Below, piece after piece: positions 37,436 through 46,196 of a stretch of 64,000 nucleotides of DNA. Within the stretch, counting starts at the first letter, position 1, and each line of letters begins with the position of its first letter. The notes below the pieces were generated by a model. That model was given only the letters and a program-made list of their open reading frames with translations, was not told the DNA's origin and searched no databases. This DNA comes from JACDQM01 sp044373315 (GTDB taxonomy: Bacteria; Pseudomonadota; Gammaproteobacteria; Burkholderiales; Burkholderiaceae_C), in NCBI RefSeq assembly GCF_044373315.1, contig NZ_JBILQK010000006.1:25664-89663 (forward strand), written 5' to 3'. The position numbers and the translations under genes were made by a program.

Positions 37436-38650
37436 TCAGTGCGCGGCCCATTGAATGGTCGACAGATCGATGCCGTCCTTGTACATATCCCACAGGGGCG
37501 AGAGCTCGCGCAACTTGGCCACCCGATCCTTCAGCGTGGCGATCGCGTAGTCGATTTCTTCCTCGGTTGTGAAGCGACCGATGGTCATGCGCAGCGATGA
37601 ATGCGCCAGCTCGTCGCTGCGACCCAGCGCACGCAGCACATAGCTGGGCTCAAGACTTGCCGAGGTGCAGGCCGACCCCGAGGAAACGGCCAGGCCCTTC
37701 ACGCCCATGATCAGGCTCTCGCCTTCCACATAGTTGAACGAGATGTTCAGGTTGTGCGGCACGCGCTTCTCAAGATCGCCGTTGATGAAGACCTGCTCAA
37801 TGCCGCTCAGGCCGTCGATCAGGCGCTTTTGCAGCATGCGAATGCGCTCACTCTCGGCGCCCATCTCTTCGCGAGCGATGCGGAAGGCTTCGCCCATGCC
37901 GACGATCTGGTGGGTGGGCAACGTGCCAGAACGCATGCCACGCTCATGGCCACCGCCATGCATCTGGGCTTCAAGTCGCACCCGCGGCTTGCGGCGCACG
38001 TAAAGCGCACCCATGCCCTTGGGGCCGTAGGTCTTGTGCGCCGACATGCTCATCAGGTCGATGGGCAGGCTGGCCAGATCAATCGCCACCTTGCCGGTGG
38101 CCTGAGCGGCGTCGACGTGAAAAATGACGCCGCGCTCACGGCACAGGGTACCCAGAGCCACCACATCCTGGATGACGCCGATCTCGTTGTTGACGAACAT
38201 GACCGAGGCCAGGATGGTGTCCGGCCGCAGGGCCGCCTTGAAAGCTTCCAGGTCCAGCAGGCCGTCGGCCTGCACGTCCAGATACGTAACCTCAAAGCCC
38301 TGACGCTCCAACTCGCGCATGCTGTCCAGCGTGGCTTTGTGCTCGGTCTTGACCGTGATCAGGTGCTTGCCGCGTGTCTTGTAAAACTGAGCCGCACCCT
38401 TGAGGGCCAGATTGATGGACTCGGTGGCGCCGGAGGTCCAGACGATCTCGCGCGGGTCGGCGCCGATCAGCTCGGCCACCTGCACGCGAGCCTTCTCTAC
38501 CGCCTCTTCCGCCTCCCACCCCCATGCATGGCTGCGCGAAGCCGGGTTGCCGAAATGCTCGCGCAACCAGGGAACCATGGCATCCACCACACGCGGGTCG
38601 ACCGGCGTCGTCGCGCCGTAGTCCATGTAGATCGGGAAATGAGGAGTCAT
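37436..38650 (-). CDS. iscS: Cysteine desulfurase IscS
   Basis: This 404-residue PLP enzyme has the same length as E. coli IscS. It shows IYMDYGATTPVDPRV at the N-terminus, the PLP lysine in SMSAHKTYGPKGMGALY near residue 206 and the persulfide cysteine loop SGSACTSASLEPSYVLRALG near 328. It frees sulfur from cysteine for IscU and for tRNA thiolation. Start at MTPHFPIYMDYG. It lies 16 bp after iscR. Confidence 0.97.
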   Translation of the reverse strand: MTPHFPIYMDYGATTPVDPRVVDAMVPWLREHFGNPASRSHAWGWEAEEAVEKARVQVAELIGADPREIVWTSGATESINLALKGAAQFYKTRGKHLITVKTEHKATLDSMRELERQGFEVTYLDVQADGLLDLEAFKAALRPDTILASVMFVNNEIGVIQDVVALGTLCRERGVIFHVDAAQATGKVAIDLASLPIDLMSMSAHKTYGPKGMGALYVRRKPRVRLEAQMHGGGHERGMRSGTLPTHQIVGMGEAFRIAREEMGAESERIRMLQKRLIDGLSGIEQVFINGDLEKRVPHNLNISFNYVEGESLIMGVKGLAVSSGSACTSASLEPSYVLRALGRSDELAHSSLRMTIGRFTTEEEIDYAIATLKDRVAKLRELSPLWDMYKDGIDLSTIQWAAH

Positions 38651-38666
38651 GTCTGTACGGTAAAAA

Positions 38667-39200
38667 TTACTTAGTGAAGGCATTGCCGAGTGCAAACACC
38701 GAATTCGGCGCAGTCACCCGGATGGGCTTGACCACCGGTTGCGAGGAAATGGCCCGCTTGATGGGCGCCTCTTCAATGGTCACGCCTTTGGCAAGTTGGT
38801 CGTCGACCAGCTTGCGCAAGGACACTGAATCGAGGTACTCGATCATCTTGGCGTTCAGGCTGGTCCAGAGTTCATGCGTGATGCAGCGCCCGGCGTCGCC
38901 ACCCATGCAGTTTTCCTTCCCGCCGCAGCCGGTCGCATCGATCGGCTCATCAACGGCGACGATGATGTCGGCCACAGTGATTTCTTCCGACTTGCGCCCC
39001 AGGGAGTAACCACCGCCTGGGCCTCGCGTGCTTTCCACGAGTTCGTGCCGACGCAGCTTGCCGAACAGCTGCTCCAGATAGGAAAGGGAGATCTGCTGAC
39101 GTTGGCTGATGGCAGCCAGTGCGACAGGCCCGCTGTTTTCACGCAGGGCCAAGTCGATCATCGCAGTGACGGCGAAACGACCTTTGGTAGTCAGACGCAT
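38667..39200 (-). CDS. iscR: Rrf2-family regulator IscR
   Basis: This 177-residue Fe-S sensing repressor has an N-terminal winged helix (MRLTTKGRFAVTAMIDLAL to GPGGGYSLGR) and the cluster-binding loop CGGKENCMGGDAGRCITHELW. The ligand pattern is C-x5-C-x7-C-x2-H, with two more residues between the second and third cysteines than in E. coli IscR (x5). With a cluster it represses its own operon; without one it derepresses isc genes. A matching box lies upstream at 39290-39314. Confidence 0.96.
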   Translation of the reverse strand: MRLTTKGRFAVTAMIDLALRENSGPVALAAISQRQQISLSYLEQLFGKLRRHELVESTRGPGGGYSLGRKSEEITVADIIVAVDEPIDATGCGGKENCMGGDAGRCITHELWTSLNAKMIEYLDSVSLRKLVDDQLAKGVTIEEAPIKRAISSQPVVKPIRVTAPNSVFALGNAFTK

Positions 39201-39289
39201 GAAAATCTCCTTTGATCGACTTGATCTTTAGCCAGCAAATCAGGCCCGTTGGCCGCCGGCATGCCGCTGCAACGGGTAAACCCTTGGGT

Positions 39290-39314
39290 ATGCCCGAGTA
39301 GTTTACTCAATTAT
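39290..39314 (-). promoter_or_regulatory. Type 1 IscR binding site upstream of iscR
   Basis: On the minus strand this 25-bp stretch begins ATAATTGAGT and ends ACTCGGGCAT. It follows the type 1 IscR consensus closely, including the ATA start, the near-symmetric GAGT/ACTC core (GACT/AGTC in the consensus) and the RR before the end. It lies 90 bp upstream of the iscR start, where autoregulation is expected. The -10 element is not clear by eye. Confidence 0.65.
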
Positions 39315-39383
39315 TCATCAGCTTGCAGCGAAGGCACGGGCAAGGCCGCGCTACGGGCTCGTCGTGCGCTTGGCGCAGAGGCA

Positions 39384-41507
39384 TCAGACACGCTTCGGTT
39401 GCCCGCCATCGAAGAGCATGATGTTGTCGTGCACGGAGGCGCCAAAAGCCTGCTCACGCAGTTGAGCCAACTGATCGCGTATGCGGGCGGCATTCTCGAA
39501 TTCAAGGTTGCGCGCATGCTCAAGCATCTGCTTCTCCAGCTGCGCAATGCGCTTGCCCAGGTCCTTCTCTGACAACAACTCGACCGCAGACGTCTGCACC
39601 AACACTTGGTCATCACGTCCAGGCTTGTTCGAATACACGCCTTCGATCAGCTCCTTGATGCGCTTGTTCAGGCCACGTGGCGTGATGCCGTGCTCGGTGT
39701 TGAAGGCAATCTGCTTGGCGCGCCTGCGCTCGGTTTCACCGATGGCCTTGCGCATGGACTCGGTGATGCGGTCGGCGTACAGGATCGCCTTGCCGTTGAG
39801 GTTGCGCGCAGCGCGGCCGATGGTCTGGATCAGGCTGCGTTCCGCGCGCAGAAAGCCTTCCTTGTCCGCATCCAGGATGGCAACCAGCGAGACTTCTGGA
39901 ATGTCCAGCCCCTCGCGCAGCAGGTTGATGCCAACCAGCACATCGAACGTGCCCAAGCGGAGATCGCGCAGGATTTCCACCCGTTCGACAGTGTCGACGT
40001 CCGAATGCAGGTAGCGCACCTTGACGCCGTTGTCATTCAAGTAATCCGTCAACTGCTCGGCCATCCGCTTGGTCAAGGTGGTGATCAACACGCGCTCCGC
40101 GGCTTCGACACGCAGACGGATTTCGCCCAGCACATCATCCACCTGATGCGTCGCCGGGCGCACTTCGATGACAGGATCCACCAGCCCTGTTGGTCTGACG
40201 AGTTGCTCGACGACTTGCCCCGAGTGGTCCTTCTCGTAAGCGGCAGGCGTGGCCGACACGAAGACCGCCTGACGCATCTTGCGCTCGAACTCCTCAAACT
40301 TCAGCGGGCGGTTGTCCAAGGCGCTGGGCAGGCGGAAACCATATTCCACCAGCGTGGTCTTGCGCGCGCGGTCGCCGTTGTACATGCCACCGAACTGGCC
40401 GATCAGCACATGGCTCTCGTCGAGGAACATCAGCGCGTCGGCAGGCAGATAGTCCACCAGCGTCGGCGGCGGCTCCCCAGGCGCCGCCCCCGAGAGGTGG
40501 CGTGTGTAGTTCTCGATGCCCTTGCAGTGGCCGACTTCCTGCAGCATCTCGAGATCGAAGCGGGTGCGCTGTTCCAGCCGCTGCGCTTCGACCAGTTTGC
40601 CCTCGGCAACGAACTGCCCCACCCGCTCACGCAGTTCGACCTTGATGGTTTCGGCCGCCGCGAGCACGCGCTCACGCGGCGTGACGTAATGGCTGCTCGG
40701 ATAGACGGTGAAGCGCGGGATCTTCTGCCGCACCTTTCCTGTCAATGGGTCAAAGAGCTGCAGGCTTTCCAACTCGTCGTCAAACATCTCGATGCGCAGC
40801 GCCAGCTCGGAGTGTTCGGCGGGAAACACATCGATGGTGTCGCCGCGAACGCGGAAATTGCCGCGGGTGAACTCGATTTCGTTGCGCGCGTACTGCATGC
40901 GCGTCAGCTGCGCGATCACATCGCGTTGGCCGAGTTTGTCGCCCACCCGCAGCGTCATCACCATCTGGTGATAGTCCGCCGGGCTGCCGATGCCGTAGAT
41001 GGCCGAGACCGAGGCCACGATCACCACATCGCGCCGTTCCAGCAGGCTCTTGGTGCAGGACAGGCGCAGTTGTTCGATCTGTTCGTTGATCGCGCTGTCT
41101 TTTTCGATGAAGAGGTCGCGCTGCGGCACATAGGCCTCGGGCTGATAGTAGTCGTAGTAACTGACAAAGTACTCGACCGCGTTCTTGGGAAAGAACTCGC
41201 GAAACTCACTGTAGAGCTGGGCGGCCAGTGTCTTGTTGGGCGCAAAGATGATGGCCGGACGGCCGAGCCGCGCGATCACGTTGGCCATCGTGAAAGTCTT
41301 GCCGGAGCCGGTCACGCCCAGCAGGGTCTGATAGCTCAAACCGTCATTGATGCCATCGCACAACTGTGCGATGGCCGTGGGCTGGTCCCCGGCCGGCGGA
41401 AAGGGCTGGAACAGCTGGAACGGCGAGCCTTCGAATGTGACGAACTCTCCCTTCGGTGCCGCATCGCTGTCTGGGGTGGTGTCTGGAACGGTAGTCGCTG
41501 CGTGCAT
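39384..41507 (-). CDS. uvrB: UvrABC system protein B
   Basis: This 707-residue damage-verifying helicase belongs to nucleotide excision repair. It has Walker A GVTGSGKTFTMA near residue 65, the beta-hairpin region YYDYYQPEAYVPQRDLFIEKDS near 120, DESHVLIGQ as the DEAD-like box near 365, helicase motif TIGRAARNLNGKAILYADRIT near 565 and the C-terminal UVR domain. Start at MHAATTVPDTTPD gives an N-terminal extension of about 27 residues compared with E. coli. No clear LexA box (CTG-N10-CAG) was found upstream. Confidence 0.97.
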   Translation of the reverse strand: MHAATTVPDTTPDSDAAPKGEFVTFEGSPFQLFQPFPPAGDQPTAIAQLCDGINDGLSYQTLLGVTGSGKTFTMANVIARLGRPAIIFAPNKTLAAQLYSEFREFFPKNAVEYFVSYYDYYQPEAYVPQRDLFIEKDSAINEQIEQLRLSCTKSLLERRDVVIVASVSAIYGIGSPADYHQMVMTLRVGDKLGQRDVIAQLTRMQYARNEIEFTRGNFRVRGDTIDVFPAEHSELALRIEMFDDELESLQLFDPLTGKVRQKIPRFTVYPSSHYVTPRERVLAAAETIKVELRERVGQFVAEGKLVEAQRLEQRTRFDLEMLQEVGHCKGIENYTRHLSGAAPGEPPPTLVDYLPADALMFLDESHVLIGQFGGMYNGDRARKTTLVEYGFRLPSALDNRPLKFEEFERKMRQAVFVSATPAAYEKDHSGQVVEQLVRPTGLVDPVIEVRPATHQVDDVLGEIRLRVEAAERVLITTLTKRMAEQLTDYLNDNGVKVRYLHSDVDTVERVEILRDLRLGTFDVLVGINLLREGLDIPEVSLVAILDADKEGFLRAERSLIQTIGRAARNLNGKAILYADRITESMRKAIGETERRRAKQIAFNTEHGITPRGLNKRIKELIEGVYSNKPGRDDQVLVQTSAVELLSEKDLGKRIAQLEKQMLEHARNLEFENAARIRDQLAQLREQAFGASVHDNIMLFDGGQPKRV

Positions 41508-41652
41508 CGGGCAATCCCTGATCGGCGGTTCAGACCGCCCTAAAATCAGCCCGCTCTGCGCCGGCTGCCAACTCGACAGCGTAGCGCAGGCGCTCCCCGC
41601 GTGCCGCCCAGTCACGCGCATGCTCATGCCAACGTCCTGTCAGGAAAGTCCC

Positions 41653-42855
41653 ATGTCCTTGTTTGCCGCTGTCGAAATGGCCCCCCGCGACCCGATTCTG
41701 GGTTTGAACGAACAGTTCAATGCCGATACCAACCCGGCCAAGGTGAATCTGGGCGTTGGCGTCTACTACGACGAGAACGGCAAGCTGCCGCTGCTGAAGT
41801 GCGTAGCACAGGCTGAAGCGCAGATGCAGGCTGACCCGAAGGCGCGCGGCTATCTGCCGATCGACGGCATCGCCGCCTATGACAAAGCCGTGCAGGCCCT
41901 GGTGTTTGGCGCCGACAGTGCTGTGTTGGCGGCCAAGCGTGTCGCGACCGTGCAAGCCATCGGTGGCACTGGCGGCCTGAAAATCGGCGCCGATTTCCTG
42001 AAGCGCCTGAACCCTGGCGCCAAGGTGCTGATCTCCGACCCGTCCTGGGAGAATCATCGCGCGCTGTTCGGCAACGCCGGCTTCCCGGTTGAGACCTATC
42101 CCTACTACGACGCCAGCAAGCTCGGCATCAATTTTGAAGGCATGCTTGCGGCGCTGAACGCCGCGGCAGCCGGCACTGTCGTGGTGCTGCACGCCTGCTG
42201 CCACAACCCGACTGGCTACGACTTGAGCCCCGCACAGTGGGACCTGGTCGTGGCCGCCGTCAAGGCACGTGGACTCGTGGCTTTCCTGGACATGGCTTAC
42301 CAGGGCTTTGGCGAAGGCATCGCTGAAGACGGCGCCGTGATCCAGCAGTTCCTGGCCGCCGGTCTGGACTTCTTCGTCTCGACCAGCTTCTCCAAGAGCT
42401 TCTCCCTGTACGGCGAGCGGGTCGGCGCGCTGAGCGTGGTGTGCACCTCGGCCGGGGAATGCACCAAGGTGCTGTCGCAGCTGAAGATCGTCATCCGTAC
42501 CAACTACTCCAACCCGCCAACTCATGGTGCCCAGGTCGTCGCCAGCGTGCTGTCCACCCCCGAACTGCGCAAGCTTTGGGAAGACGAGCTGGCAGGCATG
42601 CGCCTGCGCATCCGCGCGATGCGCCAGGCCCTCGTCGACGCGCTGAAAGGCGCCGGGGTCACTGCCGACTTGAGTTTTGTCACACGCCAGAAAGGCATGT
42701 TCAGCTACTCAGGCCTGAACGCTGCCCAGATGCAGCGGCTGCGCAGCGAGTTTGGTGTGTACGGCGTGGACTCAGGGCGTATCTGTGTGGCGGCGCTCAA
42801 TGAGAAGAACCTTCCGGCCGTCGCCAAGGCGATGGCCGCGGTGATGCAAGGCTGA
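41653..42855 (+). CDS. Aspartate/aromatic aminotransferase
   Basis: This 400-residue class I PLP aminotransferase resembles AspC and TyrB (396-397 residues in E. coli). Visible are NLGVGVYYDENGKLPLL near residue 34, LHACCHNPTGYD with the PLP asparagine near 180, LDMAYQGFGEG near 215, and SFSKSFSLYGERVGALS with the Schiff-base lysine near 248. It interconverts aspartate or aromatic amino acids with 2-oxoglutarate. The start MSLFAAVEM follows AGGAAAG. AspC versus TyrB specificity cannot be settled by eye. Confidence 0.93.
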   Translation: MSLFAAVEMAPRDPILGLNEQFNADTNPAKVNLGVGVYYDENGKLPLLKCVAQAEAQMQADPKARGYLPIDGIAAYDKAVQALVFGADSAVLAAKRVATVQAIGGTGGLKIGADFLKRLNPGAKVLISDPSWENHRALFGNAGFPVETYPYYDASKLGINFEGMLAALNAAAAGTVVVLHACCHNPTGYDLSPAQWDLVVAAVKARGLVAFLDMAYQGFGEGIAEDGAVIQQFLAAGLDFFVSTSFSKSFSLYGERVGALSVVCTSAGECTKVLSQLKIVIRTNYSNPPTHGAQVVASVLSTPELRKLWEDELAGMRLRIRAMRQALVDALKGAGVTADLSFVTRQKGMFSYSGLNAAQMQRLRSEFGVYGVDSGRICVAALNEKNLPAVAKAMAAVMQG

Positions 42856-42883
42856 AAACTGCGGGCCAGCTGAGCAATTGTTC

Positions 42884-42907
42884 CGGGTTTGCCTGCTGGC
42901 AAACCCG
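42884..42907 (+). terminator. Hairpin after the aminotransferase gene, possible terminator
   Basis: A perfect 10-bp stem, CGGGTTTGCC/GGCAAACCCG, with loop TGCT starts 28 bp after the stop codon. No T-run follows, so it may stabilise the mRNA or act as a weak terminator before phaZ. Confidence 0.5.
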
Positions 42908-42991
42908 ATCTATGCTGCATTGCACAATTTCTGGCACTATTGTGGGGCGATCGAGTGTTTCGCCCCCCATTCAAACGACCGAGGTCTGCCT

Positions 42992-44275
42992 ATGCTCTAC
43001 CAGCTCTACGAAACCCAGCGCGCGCTGATGAGCCCTTTCGCGGAGTTCGCCAGTGCCTCGGCCAAGCTCTACAGCCACCCGCTGTCGCCCTTCGCTCACA
43101 CGCCGATGTCCCAGCGTTTGTCGGCGGGTCTGGACTTGATGCACCGCCTGGCCAAGGAGTACGAGAAGCCTGAGTTCGACATCCGCGGCATCGAGGTCGA
43201 CGGTGTCGAAGTTGCAGTGCAGGAACTGGTCCCCGTGACTAAGCCCTTCTGCCGCCTGCTGCGCTTCAAGCGCTACACCGACGATCTGGCGGTGCTGAGC
43301 AAGATGAAAGAGCAGCCGACCGTGCTGGTGGTTGCACCGCTGTCAGGTCATCACAGCACTCTGCTGCGAGACACCGTCAAGCAATTGCTCAAGGACCACA
43401 AGGTCTTCATCACCGATTGGACCGACGCGCGCATGGTCCCCTTGGAGAACGGCCCTTTCCATCTCGACGACTACATCGCCTATGTGCAGGAATTCATCCG
43501 CCACATCGGCCCCGAGTGCCATGTGATCTCCGTCTGCCAACCAACAGTGCCGGTGCTGGCTGCAATCTCGCTGATGGCCAGCCAGGGAGAGACGACACCT
43601 CGTTCGATGACCATGATGGGCGGCCCCATCGACGCCAGCAAGAGCCCGACAGCCGTCAACAACCTGGCCATGAACCGCAGCTTCAGCTGGTTCGAGACCA
43701 ATGTGATCTACCGCGTGCCGACCAACTTCCCAGGTGCCGGCCGCGCCGTTTATCCGGGCTTCCTGCAACACACCGGTTTCGTGGCCATGAACCCGGATCG
43801 GCATGCCACTTCCCACTACGACTACTTCCTCGACCTGGTGCAAGGCGACGACGAAGGGGCTGAAGCACACCGCCAGTTTTATGACGAATACAACGCCGTG
43901 CTGGACATGCCGGCCGAGTACTACCTGGACACGATCAAGACCGTATTCCAGGACTTTGCCCTGATCAACGGCACCTGGGTGGTCAACGGCCAGTTGGTGC
44001 GACCACAGGACATCAAGGGCACGGCCCTGCTGACGGTTGAGGGTGAGCTCGACGACATCTCTGGCGCCGGCCAGACTCGAGCTGCGCACGATCTGTGCTC
44101 TGGCATCGAACGCGAGGACCAGCATCACTATGTGGCCGAGGGGGCCGGTCACTACGGCATCTTCTCCGGCCGTCGCTGGCGCGAGAAGGTCTATCCGCAG
44201 GTGCGCGACTTCATCGCGAAGTATGACCACGCCGGAACCATGGCCGCGGCTCCCAAGCGCCGCAAGCGCAGTTGA
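42992..44275 (+). CDS. phaZ: Intracellular polyhydroxyalkanoate depolymerase
   Basis: This 427-residue enzyme has the PhaZ (intracellular PHB depolymerase) family start MLYQLYETQRALMSPFAEFAS. The nucleophile elbow reads ISVCQPTVPVLA near residue 180, with cysteine in place of the usual serine, as in the Cupriavidus PhaZ1 type. A C-terminal histidine lies in VAEGAGHYGIFSGRRWR near 385. It mobilises intracellular PHA granules, implying that the organism makes PHA, although no phaC is in this window. Start at MLYQL is preferred because the family begins there. Confidence 0.93.
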   Translation: MLYQLYETQRALMSPFAEFASASAKLYSHPLSPFAHTPMSQRLSAGLDLMHRLAKEYEKPEFDIRGIEVDGVEVAVQELVPVTKPFCRLLRFKRYTDDLAVLSKMKEQPTVLVVAPLSGHHSTLLRDTVKQLLKDHKVFITDWTDARMVPLENGPFHLDDYIAYVQEFIRHIGPECHVISVCQPTVPVLAAISLMASQGETTPRSMTMMGGPIDASKSPTAVNNLAMNRSFSWFETNVIYRVPTNFPGAGRAVYPGFLQHTGFVAMNPDRHATSHYDYFLDLVQGDDEGAEAHRQFYDEYNAVLDMPAEYYLDTIKTVFQDFALINGTWVVNGQLVRPQDIKGTALLTVEGELDDISGAGQTRAAHDLCSGIEREDQHHYVAEGAGHYGIFSGRRWREKVYPQVRDFIAKYDHAGTMAAAPKRRKRS

Positions 44276-44943
44276 GTGGCCTGGCGCGCGGGCGTGCGCT
44301 GGCCGATCTGATTGATCAGGCACTGCCTCAAACGCAGTGCACTCGCTGTGGCTATCCGGACTGCAGAGCCTATGCGGAAGCCATCGCCAGCGGAGAAGCC
44401 GAGATCAATCAATGTCCGCCAGGTGGTGCTGAAGGTGTGCGGCGCCTGGCCGAACTTACCGACAGGCCAGTGCTTACCCTCGACTCAACTCACGGCACTG
44501 AAGCGCCATGCGCGCTGGCGGTGATCGATGAAAGCTGGTGCATCGGCTGCACCCTGTGCATCAAGGCCTGCCCTGTGGATTGCATCGCTGGCGCGCCCAA
44601 GCTGATGCATGTGATCGTTGCGTCGCAGTGCACAGGCTGCGAGCTCTGCGTGCCGGCCTGTCCGGTCGACTGCATCAGCATGAATCCGGTCTCCGGGGCG
44701 GCCACTGCCTGGCAGGCCTGGAGCGACGAGCAAGCCAGACAATCCCGCGACCGCTACCGCTGGCGCACCGAGCGCCAGCAGCGCGACAAACGCGAGAACG
44801 AGGAGCGCCTGCGCTTGAAGGCTGAAGCCAAGCTCAGCAACCTCGCCGAAGCCTCGCGCATCACTGACCCACTTCAACTTGACCGCAAACGGCAGGCGAT
44901 CGAAGCCGCCTTGGCCCGCGCCCGGGCGCAGCGCAAGCCTTGA
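44272..44943 (+). CDS. Soluble RnfB-like ferredoxin (three cysteine clusters)
   Basis: This 223-residue protein starts with TTG overlapping the phaZ stop by 4 bp. An N-terminal Fe-S domain has CTRCGYPDCRAYAEAI with a fourth cysteine in NQCPPGG. Two 4Fe-4S ferredoxin motifs follow, CIGCTLCIKACPVDCI and CTGCELCVPACPVDCI. A long basic, coiled-coil tail (about residues 150-223) ends the protein. RnfB/RsxB has the same cysteine layout but also an N-terminal membrane helix, which is missing here. The next gene is nth, a common partner of such genes. The electron partner is unknown. Confidence 0.85.
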   Translation: MSGLARGRALADLIDQALPQTQCTRCGYPDCRAYAEAIASGEAEINQCPPGGAEGVRRLAELTDRPVLTLDSTHGTEAPCALAVIDESWCIGCTLCIKACPVDCIAGAPKLMHVIVASQCTGCELCVPACPVDCISMNPVSGAATAWQAWSDEQARQSRDRYRWRTERQQRDKRENEERLRLKAEAKLSNLAEASRITDPLQLDRKRQAIEAALARARAQRKP

Positions 44944-44962
44944 GTCGCTAACAGCCAAGCCC

Positions 44963-45598
44963 ATGAGCCCGCAAGAGATCACCGCCTTCTTTGCCACACT
45001 CAAGGCGGCCAACCCGCACCCTCAGACCGAGCTCGAGTACGCCAGCGTGTTCGAGTTGCTGGCTGCGGTGCTGCTGTCCGCGCAGGCAACCGATGTCAGC
45101 GTCAACAAGGCGACGCGGCGCCTCTTCCCTGTCGCCAACACGCCTGCGAAGATCCTTGCGCTGGGCGAGGAGCGCCTGTGCGACTACATCCGCACCATCG
45201 GGCTGTACCGCAGCAAGGCGCGGCATCTGCTCGCCACCTGCCGCATCCTGATTGACGAGTACGCGGGCCAGGTCCCCGGCACGCGCGAGGCGCTGGAGAA
45301 GTTGCCGGGTGTTGGCCGCAAGACTGCCAACGTGGTACTCAACGTCGCCTTTGGACAAGCGACGATGGCGGTTGATACGCATATCTTTCGCCTCGGCAAT
45401 CGCACCGGCCTTGCGCCAGGCAAGACGCCGCTGGCCGTCGAGCAGGCGCTGGTCAAGCGTATCCCTCTCGAGTTTTTGGTCGATGCACATCACTGGCTGA
45501 TCCTGCACGGCCGTTACGTCTGCCGCGCACGCCAAGCGCAATGTCACAGTTGCCAGGTGCGTGCTTATTGCGACCATGGCAAGGCACTGAAGGATTAA
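44963..45598 (+). CDS. nth: Endonuclease III
   Basis: This 211-residue DNA glycosylase/AP lyase removes oxidised pyrimidines. It has the helix-hairpin-helix LPGVGRKTANVVLN with the catalytic lysine near residue 120, and VDTHIFRLGNR with the catalytic aspartate near 138. The 4Fe-4S ligands follow the C-x6-C-x2-C-x5-C pattern near the C-terminus (CRARQAQCHSCQVRAYC). Length matches E. coli Nth (211). Start at MSPQEITAFF, 19 bp after the ferredoxin gene. It follows the RnfB-like gene, as in many proteobacteria. Confidence 0.97.
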   Translation: MSPQEITAFFATLKAANPHPQTELEYASVFELLAAVLLSAQATDVSVNKATRRLFPVANTPAKILALGEERLCDYIRTIGLYRSKARHLLATCRILIDEYAGQVPGTREALEKLPGVGRKTANVVLNVAFGQATMAVDTHIFRLGNRTGLAPGKTPLAVEQALVKRIPLEFLVDAHHWLILHGRYVCRARQAQCHSCQVRAYCDHGKALKD

Positions 45599-45650
45599 GG
45601 CCAGCGCCTACAATCAGCGCAAATCGGCCCCTTGAGCCTGTTAGGAAGCC

Positions 45651-45869
45651 ATGCCAAGCATTACCGAGCTTGTCGACCGGGTAGAACGACTGTTGCTGCG
45701 TCACGCGGAACTGCAACGCACCAACGTCTTGCTGGAACAGCAAGTGCAGACCCTGAGTCAGGAGCGCGACAGCCTGCGCTCCCGCCTGTCCGCCGCACGA
45801 CAGCGCGTCGACGCTTTGCTGGATCGGCTTCCTGTCGAAGCGAGTGATTCCGGAAAGAACGAGAAATGA
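45651..45869 (+). CDS. Small ZapB-like coiled-coil protein
   Basis: This 72-residue protein is almost one continuous amphipathic helix (LVDRVERLLLRHAELQRTNVLLEQQVQTLSQERDSLRSRL). It corresponds to the DUF904/TIGR02449 group, resembling the cell-division protein ZapB. Its stop overlaps the zapA start by 4 bp, which supports a role with ZapA at the Z-ring. A possible -10 (TACAAT, 45609-45614) lies upstream. Sequence similarity to ZapB is structural rather than proven. Confidence 0.75.
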   Translation: MPSITELVDRVERLLLRHAELQRTNVLLEQQVQTLSQERDSLRSRLSAARQRVDALLDRLPVEASDSGKNEK

Positions 45870-46180
45870 AGCAGATGGAAGTGACCATCATGGGCCAGAG
45901 CTATCTGCTGGGTTGCCCTGAGGGTGGCGAAGCGGCCCTGACACGTGCAGTTTCCCAGGTCGATCGCGAGATGTGTGCGATTCGCGACGCGGGGCGCGTC
46001 AAGGCGCGCGAGCGCATCGCCGTCCTTGCGGCGCTGAACCTTGCCTACCAGTTGGCGGAGTTGCCCGCCTCCGCCACGAAAGCAGCGCCGGCTGCTGCTG
46101 CTGCGCCAAGCACCGTCGAGCTTGAGTCCCTGATGAAGCGTCTGGATGAGGCCTTGGGACACGACGGACAACTGCTCTGA
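45866..46180 (+). CDS. zapA: Cell division protein ZapA
   Basis: This 104-residue protein has the ZapA N-terminal fold (MEVTIMGQSYLLGCPEGGEAALTRAV, then REMCAIRDAGRVKARERIAVLAALNLAYQL). An Ala/Pro linker and a short terminal helix follow. ZapA bundles FtsZ filaments. Overlap with the ZapB-like gene upstream and the 6S RNA gene directly downstream reproduces the zapA-ssrS arrangement found widely in proteobacteria. Confidence 0.9.
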   Translation: MKQMEVTIMGQSYLLGCPEGGEAALTRAVSQVDREMCAIRDAGRVKARERIAVLAALNLAYQLAELPASATKAAPAAAAAPSTVELESLMKRLDEALGHDGQLL

Positions 46181-46184
46181 CGAC

Positions 46185-46190
46185 TAGAAT
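46185..46190 (+). promoter_or_regulatory. -10 element for 6S RNA
   Basis: TAGAAT lies 7-9 bp before the predicted 5' end of the 6S RNA and just after the zapA stop codon. A -35 hexamer is not obvious, since it would fall in the zapA end. Confidence 0.5.
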
Positions 46191-46196
46191 GCATCT

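Noticed and set aside
41524..41539. Short hairpin GGCGGT/ACCGCC before the uvrB start
   Set aside because: The stem is only six base pairs with no T-run and no clear placement relative to a promoter; chance is likely in GC-rich sequence.
39606..41543. A 645-codon plus-strand frame opposite uvrB
   Set aside because: It is an antisense shadow; UvrB motifs are complete on the other strand.
41508..41652. Possible LexA (SOS) box before uvrB
   Set aside because: The only candidate, CTG...CAG near 41568, has a 9-bp spacer instead of 10, so it does not fit the consensus.
43343..44323. A 326-codon minus-strand frame opposite phaZ
   Set aside because: It has no ribosome site or domain and covers a well-conserved PhaZ gene.
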